A program made the position numbers and the translations under genes. From contig CAXXNX010000010.1 of NCBI GenBank assembly GCA_963664285.2, positions 186,001 through 250,000 on the forward strand: a stretch of 64,000 nt of DNA, given 5' to 3'. This document shows, one piece after another, positions 38,754 through 46,818 of the stretch. The notes under the pieces are model-generated. The model was not told the DNA's origin. It did not search any database and saw only the letters and a list, made by a program, of their open reading frames with translations. The first letter of the stretch is position 1. The number at the start of each line of letters is the position of its first letter. Source of the DNA: JAJCYL01 sp963664285. GTDB taxonomy: Bacteria; Bacteroidota; Bacteroidia; Cytophagales; Cyclobacteriaceae.

Positions 38754-38915
38754 GTGTCTCTAAGAAAACAGCCCTTTTTTTATAAAATGAATTATTATGG
38801 ATGAGATTTTCATTTTCTTTCTATGAGTTAATACCTGAGTATCAATCGATTAGAAAAAATGGAAAGATCGACCATAAGAATAATTTTTAATTTAGGTGTG
38901 TTTTCTTAGAGACAC
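38754..38915. mobile_element. MITE related to the ISNCY-like element
   Basis: 162 bp, non-coding, with perfect terminal inverted repeats GTGTCTCTAAGAAAACA. The same terminus occurs at the right end of the neighbouring 2-kb element, and its left end differs at two positions. Both sides carry TACTTA (38748-38753, 38916-38921), a 6-bp target duplication. This fits a non-autonomous miniature element moved by that transposase. Confidence 0.85.
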
Positions 38916-38921
38916 TACTTA

Positions 38922-40944
38922 GTGTCTGTATGAAAACAGGCTAATATGCTGATTATCCATCATATTCGTATTTTTTCCATCAAATCAGCGCTGAATTATT
39001 CTCGAATCTGATTCAGTAGAATTATCAAATTCACAAATATTATCAAGAACAGTTGCGTTGTAGCCTGTTAATTGGCCATTTGAAGGTTTTCCATTCAAAA
39101 CCCCCAAAGAATTCACTTTGAGATTCGCAGGCTTTTTGGTCTGTCGGGGAGTAAAATCCCTGTCCTTTTTTTGTTCATTCAGTGTAGAAAAGAAACGATT
39201 TTTTCGGTTGGTTTATCAGGATTAATCATTATATTGCATATAACCGATATAAATACAAACCATGAGGAAATCCTTCCAGCCCCAACTTACCCTGGGATGC
39301 ACACCCATCGAGCAAGTAGAGGCTCCGGTGAAAACTAAAAGCCACTTAGCTGCCCTGGCAGCCGCCCTTCAATATATCTATGTCCAACCTGAATGGAACC
39401 AGCGTATTTTTGAATTACTTTCTTCCAAACTCATTGAGGGAAAGAAAAAGACGGGCCGTGAGGGTATGAGTCTGTGGGAGGTCTTCGTATTGGCCCAGGT
39501 GCGCCTGTGCATGAACATCTCTTACGATGAGTTACACCATATCTCCAATTACGACACGTTGGTACGGGGCATTATGGGGGTGCTACCTACCGACTACTCT
39601 GTGGGCAAACAGTATAAGTACCAGAACATTTATGACAATGTGACCTTGCTGGACGATGAACTGCTCATCGGCATCAATGATGTAATCGTAGCAGCAGGTC
39701 ACCAGGTGTTTAAAAAAAAAGGAAAAACCGGAGGGGAGGAAGTTGCCTTGCGTTGCAAGACCGATAGTTTCGTGGTAGAAACCGACACCCACTTTCCTAC
39801 CGACTACAACCTGCTATGGGACAGTGCCAGAAAGTGTATAGATGTAGCTGATTTATTGGTCTCAAAAAGGTATTTTACTGGCTGGCGTAAGTCCGGGGAT
39901 TGGCGCAGATCCCTCAAAAGGCTGATGCGCAGCGTGGGCAGGACCACCGGCTCAGGAGGAAAAAACAAAGAGGAGCGGGTAGAGCAGGCTGCCACTTCCT
40001 ATCTGACTAAAGCCCGTGCTTTGAGCAAGAAAGTGGGCCAAATGTTGGAAAAACATCAGGGAAACTCTATCGAGGAGTTCGCAGCCCTGATGGCATTGAC
40101 CTATTATCTTGAGATGTTGGAAAAGCACATCGAGTTGCTCGACAGGCGGTTGATCAGAGCAGAGACCATTCCCCATGCCGAAAAAGTCTTTTCCATCTTT
40201 CAACCTTATGCCGAAATGATCAAAAAAGGCAAACTGCACCCCAATGTGGAGATCGGTAAGAATCTGGCCATCACTTCGGATCAATACCATTTACTCATAG
40301 ACTGGCAAATAGCTGAAAAACAAACCGACAACCAACTTACCCTATCAATTGCCCGGCGTATCGCTGAGAAATACCCCATCCAAAGCCTGAGCGCCGACAA
40401 GGGGTTTTCCGATAAAGAGGATAAAGCAACTCTGCAAACCTTCATCCCAGAAGTGATCATGCCTAAAAAGGGTAGGTTAAACAAAGAAGAAAAAGCCATC
40501 GAATCAGCGCCAGCCTTCAAAAGGTTGAAAAACAAGCATTCTGCTATCGAATCCAACATTAATGAGCTGGAACACCGGGGATTGGACCGATGCCCGAACC
40601 GTACCCGCAAAACTTTCAATAGCTACATCGGGTTGGCCATTACTGCCTACAACCTTCACAAGATCGGGCGTAAACTCCAGGCTGACCGTCTGGCCGCCCA
40701 GCAGCAAGCCAATTGCCAGAAACAAGCAGCTTAATCACCTTTTAGCTGTTTAATAAGGATTAGGCACTGGCAGAAGTGCGTTCTGGCCAGGCTAAAACCC
40801 GGCTATTTTTATCAAAAACCATCAAAAACAATGAATAAAAGCAAAGTCACCCTTTATTAGTCAGCAAGGTGAGTGATTTTTTCATTGTTCCATTTTAAGC
40901 AATATTTTAATACGACCTAAAACTCGCTGTTTTCTTAGAGACAC
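38922..40944 (+). mobile_element. ISNCY-like insertion sequence (6-bp TACTTA duplication)
   Basis: 2023 bp, from GTGTCTGTATGAAAACAG to CTGTTTTCTTAGAGACAC, flanked by TACTTA (38916-38921, 40945-40950). It abuts the MITE and shares its TACTTA border. The family name is inferred from the transposase; the 6-bp duplication agrees with ISDol1-type ISNCY elements as I recall them. Confidence 0.82.
39262..40734 (+). CDS. ISNCY-type DDE transposase
   Basis: Intact 490-aa transposase. Segments that look catalytic are KTDSFVVETDTHFPTDYNLL (first Asp), LSADKGFSDKED (second Asp) and AIESNINELEHRGLDRC (Glu). A 130-residue helical region lies between the first and second. The N-terminal part (YVQPEWNQRIFELLSSKL, SLWEVFVLAQVRLCMNISYD) resembles ISNCY-family proteins. 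A single frame, no lesion seen. Confidence 0.85.
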   Translation: MRKSFQPQLTLGCTPIEQVEAPVKTKSHLAALAAALQYIYVQPEWNQRIFELLSSKLIEGKKKTGREGMSLWEVFVLAQVRLCMNISYDELHHISNYDTLVRGIMGVLPTDYSVGKQYKYQNIYDNVTLLDDELLIGINDVIVAAGHQVFKKKGKTGGEEVALRCKTDSFVVETDTHFPTDYNLLWDSARKCIDVADLLVSKRYFTGWRKSGDWRRSLKRLMRSVGRTTGSGGKNKEERVEQAATSYLTKARALSKKVGQMLEKHQGNSIEEFAALMALTYYLEMLEKHIELLDRRLIRAETIPHAEKVFSIFQPYAEMIKKGKLHPNVEIGKNLAITSDQYHLLIDWQIAEKQTDNQLTLSIARRIAEKYPIQSLSADKGFSDKEDKATLQTFIPEVIMPKKGRLNKEEKAIESAPAFKRLKNKHSAIESNINELEHRGLDRCPNRTRKTFNSYIGLAITAYNLHKIGRKLQADRLAAQQQANCQKQAA

Positions 40945-42460
40945 TACTTAGAAACAATGTTGAATTATCGGGCGAGAAAGCAGGACCCGTTAATTCGCAA
41001 TCTGTTGGTCCGCTTGCAACACGAATAGCTTTACCCGCTTCAGGGCCAGACATTGGCACATAGAACAGTCCGTTGTTTTTGAAATTCGAATAGGGAGATT
41101 GATTCATGCCAGAGCCGGAAATATCACTGCAAAACCACAGGTTACCCTTTTTGTCAAAGACCATATTATCAGGACAAGAAAAACCTGTTTCTTCGCCTCC
41201 GGCAAGAAAAGTGTCGGCCGAAAACTCTAAAGAAGTTTTATCGTTATTCTTTTCACTGATTTTCAAAATTGAACCGTGATAATTAATTACCCTTGTCGCT
41301 GTTGTTTGTGAGAGTAATGAAGATACCTCCGGTAATGGTATCAATCTCAATGTCCTCAGGGCGATCAAGAGGCGTTCCTCCTACAAGTTTCGCGGCTTCA
41401 CGGAGTCTGATTTGGATTTCAGTTTGATCCTTGAATTTTTCTTTTAAGATGTGTTGATCATTGATATTTAGTGAAATCCAATTTCCATTTTCAGTGTCTG
41501 CAACATAGAGATTGCCTCGAGTCAAGCTATTGGGCTCAGTACCGATGAATTTGTAGAGGCATTCGTTCTTTTTATCATCCCCAGTGTATACAATACAAAT
41601 CCCATCTTCCTGTTGATGCAAACCTGCCGCTTCATGTGCGCATCTACCCAGTGCTATCAGTTTTTTAGCCGCTCCTGTTTTCAAATCTACTTCGACTACC
41701 CATCCATAATGCTCTGGTGGATGATCATAATATTTCTCCCATCCATAAAAACCTTCTCGGGCCTTTCGGCCAGTGTTGTAATCTCTTTCACCAAAATAGT
41801 TCTGATAATTTTCTTCACAGGTAAGAATGGTTCCCCAAGGGGTGAGCCCACCGGCACAATTAGCGATGGTTCCTACGGCTTCTCTTTTGCCGAAAATGGG
41901 TTCGTCCCAATCAAAAGGGATCACTGTTCGTCCGTCTAGCCTCCGGTTATAAGGATCATTTTTGACCAATTCCCATCTTCCGATTGTGTTTTTGCGGATT
42001 CTATTTATGCTTCCTCCAACTGCATCTAGTTCCATATTGACCTGCTCAAGGGTCTTTTCGGTTCCTGGAATGTACCTGCTCGTGATAATTGGTGAGGTTG
42101 ATTCATGATTTACCCAGAGCAATCCGTCATTTGGATCATCTCCTAAAGGCTTGAAAGCGGTGTAGTCATTTTGATCGCCAAACATTTCGGTGTTATTAAT
42201 TTGATCCCCCACTTTGGCAATTACGTGGTAATCAAATCCATCGGCCGATACCAGTTCATCAGCGTCTGTTGGTTCAATTGGATTGAAGGGCAAACCTGCT
42301 CTTTTTTCAGATTTTGACTCATTACCATAAGGAATGCATCCCGGAAGGAAAGAAATGCCAGCTGCGGCGACACCAGCTCTACCAAAAAATTTAATAAACG
42401 CTCTCCGATCTGACTGAACTTCTTTCATACCATCAAATATTGGGACTTTTTATCTGCACA

Positions 42461-42488
42461 TTAAATAAGCGTTAAGTCGAAGTTAAGA
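42461..42488 (-). promoter_or_regulatory. Candidate Pho-type operator upstream of phoX
   Basis: TTAA cores at 42461, 42472 and 42483 (TTAAAT, TTAAGT, TTAAGA) are spaced exactly 11 bp apart, 30-60 bases before the phoX ATG. PhoB/PhoP response regulators bind direct repeats of 11-bp period, so this could be a phosphate-control site. IS30 copy 4 has inserted 30 bases further upstream. Confidence 0.4.
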
Positions 42489-42518
42489 ATTAATCAATAT
42501 CGTGTTCAAATAAGAAGA

Positions 42519-43628
42519 GCTGAGATCAACTAATAAGTGCAATTGAAGGATGAAAAAGCTTTTAAGGGCTTTTTCATCCTTCAAAAGCCTGAGCAGTGCA
42601 ATCTTTGGATTGCAAAATGTCAAAAAACTACACACATCTCAGTATTGATCAAAGGTATCAAATTGAAGCATTATTGAAAACAGGAGCTACTCAAAAGGAG
42701 ATTGCCTGTATCGTTCATTTTCACCCGTCTACGATCTCACGTGAGCTTAAGCGAAATGTGGGTTCAAGAGGTAGGGGAGCTGGTGTCTATCGAACAGCAA
42801 ATGCACAAAGGAGGACCAATCTTCGTCATCAAGAAAAGCCAAAAAGAGTGATTTTCACCAAACCCATGAAAGACTGGATAGTTAACCGGCTCCAAGAAGA
42901 TAGATGGAGTCCTGAATTGATCAGCCATCAGGGAAAGAAAACGAGAGAATGTCCACTTAGCCATGAATGGATTTACCAATGGATATGGGAATGTAAGCAC
43001 ACCAACCACCAGGAGAACCAAGAATACAAACAACTATACACATATCTAAAACATGGCAAACGAAGGCGCAAACGAGGAAACAGAAAAGATCGTAGAGGTA
43101 TTATCCCGAATAGGGTATCAATTGAACAGCGACCCCAGATCATTAACAAAAGGGAACGATTGGGAGATATAGAAGTCGATTTAATGATGGGTAAAAACCA
43201 CAAAGGCTCTTTGTTGGTGATGACAGACCGAGCAAGTCTTTTTACCAGAATCAGAAAGATGCACAGTAAAAATGCCGATCAAATGGCCGAAGCTATTGTG
43301 GAGGAACTCTCTCAGGATAAACACAAACTGGAAACACTCACTTTTGATAATGATATGGCATTTTCTAAACATGAGTTGATTGCTCAATCCCTTGATGTGG
43401 ATGCCTATTTCACTCGTCCCTATACTAGTCAGGATAAAGGGACAGTTGAAAATAGGATTGGGGTAATCAGAAGGTTTTATCCTAAGAAAACAGATATTAG
43501 ATTTGTTACAGAGGAGCAAATCAAAGTTGTTGAAAACAAAATCAATGAACGCCCTGTTAGAAAATTTAATTACCTAAACGCAAAGCAAGTGCTACAAAGG
43601 AAAATTGCACTTATTACTTGAACTTACA
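42519..43628 (+). mobile_element. IS30-family element, copy 4
   Basis: 1110 bp in the gap between the porin gene and phoX, with AGA duplicated on both sides (42516-42518, 43629-43631). The 17-bp-stem hairpin before its transposase lies at 42543-42584. Variant sites: G and His. It separates phoX from DNA further upstream and may have removed promoter or operator sequence of phoX. Confidence 0.93.
42617..43621 (+). CDS. IS30-family transposase (copy 4)
   Basis: Intact 334-aa transposase from ATG 42617. It differs from copies 1 and 2 by KHTNHQE instead of KHTNRQE; the DDE segments are unchanged. Confidence 0.93.
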   Translation: MSKNYTHLSIDQRYQIEALLKTGATQKEIACIVHFHPSTISRELKRNVGSRGRGAGVYRTANAQRRTNLRHQEKPKRVIFTKPMKDWIVNRLQEDRWSPELISHQGKKTRECPLSHEWIYQWIWECKHTNHQENQEYKQLYTYLKHGKRRRKRGNRKDRRGIIPNRVSIEQRPQIINKRERLGDIEVDLMMGKNHKGSLLVMTDRASLFTRIRKMHSKNADQMAEAIVEELSQDKHKLETLTFDNDMAFSKHELIAQSLDVDAYFTRPYTSQDKGTVENRIGVIRRFYPKKTDIRFVTEEQIKVVENKINERPVRKFNYLNAKQVLQRKIALIT

Positions 43629-43672
43629 AGAGTAAATAGGAGGATAAAGAAAATAAACAAAGGTATTTCGGA

Positions 43673-44854
43673 TTAAAAAGACAACTCCACTTGAAAGCGA
43701 TATCTGAATTGGTCATCGGAATCGTCAAAATCGGTATAGCTAAAGTCCGATTGTACCTTCAGGCTATGACCAACAATGTACCTTGACAACCCGAAAGTGT
43801 ACTCCTTTTCACTAATAAGCCCGGAGGTGAAATTGTCAGGCTCAATAGTAGTGAACCTCAGTGCAGGCTCAAAGTTGTTCTTAAATAAATATCCTGCCTG
43901 AATCACAAAACCCGAACCAGTGCCAAAACCATTGTTAAATCTTCCGGAACCATCTTTTGCAGCAAATTCCGAAACCACGGAAAGCCCTTGATATTTAAAC
44001 ATCATATCAAGGAATAAAGAGGTAAGGTCATTGCTTAGCTGAACTCCGTTACCATCAACAATGAAACTTCCGAGTTGCCCACCTTTACGGACCGCATTGT
44101 CATTGTAGTCAACTGTCACCCCTAAGGCCAGTTTGGGAGACTCTTCCCTTTCCAGATCTGATAAGAAATAATCGCCCTTATTGGTAAATTCACCTAAAGG
44201 TAGAAGTTCGATCCTGCCTGTATAATCGTATCCGCCTGGGTTGTCGGAAGTAACATCACGGCCTTCTCCGATAGAAATGGAAGCTATTTCCTTAATGACC
44301 ATGTTTCCAAGTTTGTCTTTGTGGCGTAACTGAAGTCCTATGTCGCGATCTAAGGTAAACCGAGAGTTAACTAGGCTGCGATCTACAAATTGTAATTTTT
44401 GTGACGAAATTACCCGCTCTCTATTACCAGGTAGTTTCGTTTGTCCAAACCACAATTCCCAATTTGTCGCAAATTTATATTTGAGAACGGCGTCCAGGAT
44501 TATATTTGAAGTACCACTATTTTGTGGGATACCACCACCGCTGGAGTTTCTAGTATCACGATTGGAAAGACCTAACTCAATCTTATATACAAGTTTCGGT
44601 GAGAATGCATAACCATCAAACTTGAGCCTTGCTCTTCGTACTAATAGCTGGTCAGAGTAATCATCAGTTTCAAGATTGAGTTTGCCGACATAAAGGGTCT
44701 GGAATCTTGTGCTGAATTTCATCTCGAAAGAACCGTCCTCCGCTTTAATCTTTATACCTTTTCCAAAAGAGTTTTTTGTTATCTGGGCTTTGCAGAAAAA
44801 CGGGAGTATAAAAAATGCGATTGCCGCTACCCATGTTAGGGTCGAAGGTTTCAT
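43673..44854 (-). CDS. Phosphate-selective porin O/P family protein
   Basis: A 393-aa outer-membrane porin. The start is ATG 44854 (MKPSTLTWVAAIAFF), giving a normal signal peptide ending FFCKAQ; an upstream in-frame ATG at 44959 would place 35 odd residues before the signal and a promoter-like TACCTTCG inside the gene. The barrel shows FSTRFQTLYVGKL, RRARLKFDGYAFSPKLVYKI, WELWFGQTKLPGNRERV and a final aromatic VELSF. OprO/P-like proteins import phosphate, which fits the neighbouring Na/Pi cotransporter and phoX. Confidence 0.87.
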   Translation of the reverse strand: MKPSTLTWVAAIAFFILPFFCKAQITKNSFGKGIKIKAEDGSFEMKFSTRFQTLYVGKLNLETDDYSDQLLVRRARLKFDGYAFSPKLVYKIELGLSNRDTRNSSGGGIPQNSGTSNIILDAVLKYKFATNWELWFGQTKLPGNRERVISSQKLQFVDRSLVNSRFTLDRDIGLQLRHKDKLGNMVIKEIASISIGEGRDVTSDNPGGYDYTGRIELLPLGEFTNKGDYFLSDLEREESPKLALGVTVDYNDNAVRKGGQLGSFIVDGNGVQLSNDLTSLFLDMMFKYQGLSVVSEFAAKDGSGRFNNGFGTGSGFVIQAGYLFKNNFEPALRFTTIEPDNFTSGLISEKEYTFGLSRYIVGHSLKVQSDFSYTDFDDSDDQFRYRFQVELSF

Positions 44855-44943
44855 AGAAAAGTAATTAATGTTGATGAGTGAAACATTTACTGGGGCGAAG
44901 GTAGGAATAACGGTGAGGGCTAAACACATGGTAACTGAATGAC

Positions 44944-44965
44944 ATTTAAGACTTAACATTGGCTA
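44944..44965. promoter_or_regulatory. TTAAG-type repeat between porin and cotransporter genes
   Basis: On the minus strand this reads GTTAAGTCTTAAATGTCATT. GTTAAGTC is the same octamer as in the 11-bp-repeat site before phoX. It lies between the divergent porin and Na/Pi cotransporter genes. Weak evidence of shared phosphate control. Confidence 0.3.
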
Positions 44966-45060
44966 TATAGTTGGAGAGAATTCAAAGAATTAGTTTTGCG
45001 TTGATTAAATAGAAAGAGATTTCTTATTTTGGACTTGATTAATTATCGCTTGTGGTTTTC

Positions 45061-45088
45061 TTACACCTGACTTACACCTCCTTTCACA
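45061..45088 (+). promoter_or_regulatory. TTACAC repeats before the Na/Pi cotransporter
   Basis: TTACAC at 45061 and 45072 are 11 bp apart, and a related TTCACA follows at 45083, directly before the ATG at 45090. The period equals that of the TTAA repeats before phoX. The closeness to the start codon suits a repressor or leader element better than an activator site. Confidence 0.3.
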
Positions 45089-45089
45089 C

Positions 45090-46271
45090 ATGAAATTCGG
45101 CTTTTTTGAGGTACTCCAGCTTTTTGGGGCCCTTGGTTTCTTTATTTATGGCATGAAGGTTATGAGTGAAGGGATACAAAAAGTGGCCGGGACAAAAATG
45201 CGCCAGGTATTAAGCGCCATGACTTCTAATAGGCTAAAGGGAGTTTTTACCGGGTTTGCCCTGACCAGTTTGATCCAATCTTCCTCTGCAACCACGGTAT
45301 TGGTTGTAAGCTTTGTTAATGCTGGATTACTGTCCCTGGTGGAAAGTATTGGTGTAATTATGGGAGCTAATATTGGTACAACTGTTACTGCCTGGCTGAT
45401 TTCAATTATTGGATTTAAAGTAAAAATAGCAACCTATGCCATGCCCATCATAGCATTGGGGTTTCCAATGCTGTTTTTTAGCCGAAGTAAAGTCAAATCC
45501 TGGGGAGAAGTCCTCATTGGCTTTGCTTTATTGTTTTTAGGGCTGACTTATCTTAAAGACTCTGTTCCTGATCTCAAATCCAACCCTGAAATACTTTCAT
45601 TTCTTTCAGGCTATACCGATCTAGGATTTCTATCTCTATTAATATTTGTTGGTATCGGCACACTTATTACCGTCATAGTTCAATCCTCTAGTGCGGCAAT
45701 GGCTTTGACTTTAGTAATGGCTAATAACGGATGGATTCCATTCGAGTTGGCGGCTGCCATGGTTTTAGGTGAAAATATTGGAACTACTATTACTGCAAAC
45801 CTGGCTGCTATAATCGGGAATGTTCATGCAAAGAGAGCGGCTGCCGCACACTTTATGTTCAATATTTTTGGAGTGCTTTGGATCATGCTATTAATGCCCA
45901 TTTTTCTCAATGCCATTGATTCATATATGATGTTGACGGGAGGGTCATCGCCGTACAACAATGCTGAAGACATACCTATTGGCCTTTCAATTTTTCACAG
46001 CAGTTTTAATATCATCAACACACTTATCCTGGTAAATTTTGTGAACATAATTGCTAAAGCAGTTACAAAAATGGTTTCATCAAAAGGTGATGATGAGGAA
46101 TTCCATTTGGAATATATCGGAACCGGGATGATGGATACGGCAGAACTATCCCTGGAAGAGGCGGCAAAAGAAACTTCTAAATTTGGGGAGATTACGAGTA
46201 GGATGTCGGGCTTTCTGAGAGATCTTCTTGAAGCCAAGAAAACAAAAAAACAAAATAAACCTCATGGCTAA
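45090..46271 (+). CDS. Na/Pi cotransporter (NptA-type membrane domain)
   Basis: A 393-aa polytopic membrane protein with the inverted QSSS repeats of Na+/phosphate cotransporters (SLIQSSSATTVLVVSFVNAG and VIVQSSSAAMALTLVMANNG) and GANIGTTVT and GENIGTTIT copies. In most Bacteroidota the same protein continues into a PhoU-like domain. Here the frame ends at TAA 46269-46271 after an A-rich stretch (A7 near 46244-46250), and the PhoU part follows in another frame (+1). Confidence 0.92.
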   Translation: MKFGFFEVLQLFGALGFFIYGMKVMSEGIQKVAGTKMRQVLSAMTSNRLKGVFTGFALTSLIQSSSATTVLVVSFVNAGLLSLVESIGVIMGANIGTTVTAWLISIIGFKVKIATYAMPIIALGFPMLFFSRSKVKSWGEVLIGFALLFLGLTYLKDSVPDLKSNPEILSFLSGYTDLGFLSLLIFVGIGTLITVIVQSSSAAMALTLVMANNGWIPFELAAAMVLGENIGTTITANLAAIIGNVHAKRAAAAHFMFNIFGVLWIMLLMPIFLNAIDSYMMLTGGSSPYNNAEDIPIGLSIFHSSFNIINTLILVNFVNIIAKAVTKMVSSKGDDEEFHLEYIGTGMMDTAELSLEEAAKETSKFGEITSRMSGFLRDLLEAKKTKKQNKPHG

Positions 46272-46818
46272 GATTAGAAAATACGAGGAGATCACCGATA
46301 GGATGGAGGAAGAAATTTCTACTTACCTGATGAAAGTCTCCCAGGGCCAATTGAGCAGTACAGCTTCTGTTCGGGTAGCGAGTTTAATGAGCGTTATCAA
46401 TGATTTGGAAAGAGTGGGGGATGTCATTTTCCAGATGTCCAAAGATGTCGGACGAAAGATTGAAGATGAATTGGAGTTTAGTGAGGAACAAATAAAAGGC
46501 GTTCATAAAATGCTGGATGCTATTGATAAGGCTTTTCTAGTGATGAATTCCAACTTAAAAAAGGACTATAAACGAGTAACCATTACCTCTGCTTTCAAAA
46601 AGGAGGCTGATATAAATAACCAACGGGATAAACTAAGAAAGCAGCATTTGAAAAGAATGGAGGATAGCAGTTATGATCTTAAAAGTGGCACTATTTACAG
46701 GGATATGTTCTATGCCGGAGAAAAAGTTGGGGACCACATCATGAACGTAACCGAAGCCATTACTGGTGAAAAAGAACGGGAAGTTAAGGAGCATCAGCTT
46801 GAGACAGCTCTACAATAG
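46264..46818 (+). CDS. PhoU-like domain, detached from the Na/Pi cotransporter
   Basis: A 184-aa helical PhoU-type domain (MAKIRKYEEITDRMEEEISTYL, LMSVINDLERVGDVIFQMSK, YAGEKVGDHIMNVTEAI, showing the ExxxDxxE/R-type helix). The start ATG 46264 is inside the end of the previous gene (ATGGCTAA), a good layout for coupled translation. The frame is also open upstream to a TTG at 46228. I read it as the C-terminal half of an ancestral fused NptA-PhoU protein split by a one-base change in the A7 tract; whether it works as a separate subunit is unknown. Confidence 0.85.
   Translation: MAKIRKYEEITDRMEEEISTYLMKVSQGQLSSTASVRVASLMSVINDLERVGDVIFQMSKDVGRKIEDELEFSEEQIKGVHKMLDAIDKAFLVMNSNLKKDYKRVTITSAFKKEADINNQRDKLRKQHLKRMEDSSYDLKSGTIYRDMFYAGEKVGDHIMNVTEAITGEKEREVKEHQLETALQ

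Larger units (their letters stand above)
37125..42428 (-). pseudogene. phoX: PhoX-type alkaline phosphatase, broken by three mobile elements and a 4-bp duplication
   Basis: PhoX (DUF839) is a Tat-exported calcium/iron phosphatase that frees phosphate from organic esters. The 5' part (from ATG 42428) shows a twin-arginine signal (DRRAFIKFFGRAG), LLWVNHESTSP, GTILTCEENYQNYFG and DRPEDIEIDTITGGIFITLTNN without its last part. Near 41284-41291 AATT is repeated, shifting the frame. The middle part continues as YHGSILKIS, GFSCPDNMVFDKKGNLWFCSD and CELTGPAFSPDNSTLFL. The last 44 codons (QHPGSESKSLDQL, HWPEGG, PRSAVVGI) lie at 37125-37255, beyond an IS5-like element, a MITE and an ISNCY-like element. 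Removing all inserts and duplicates leaves 537 codons. Confidence 0.9.
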
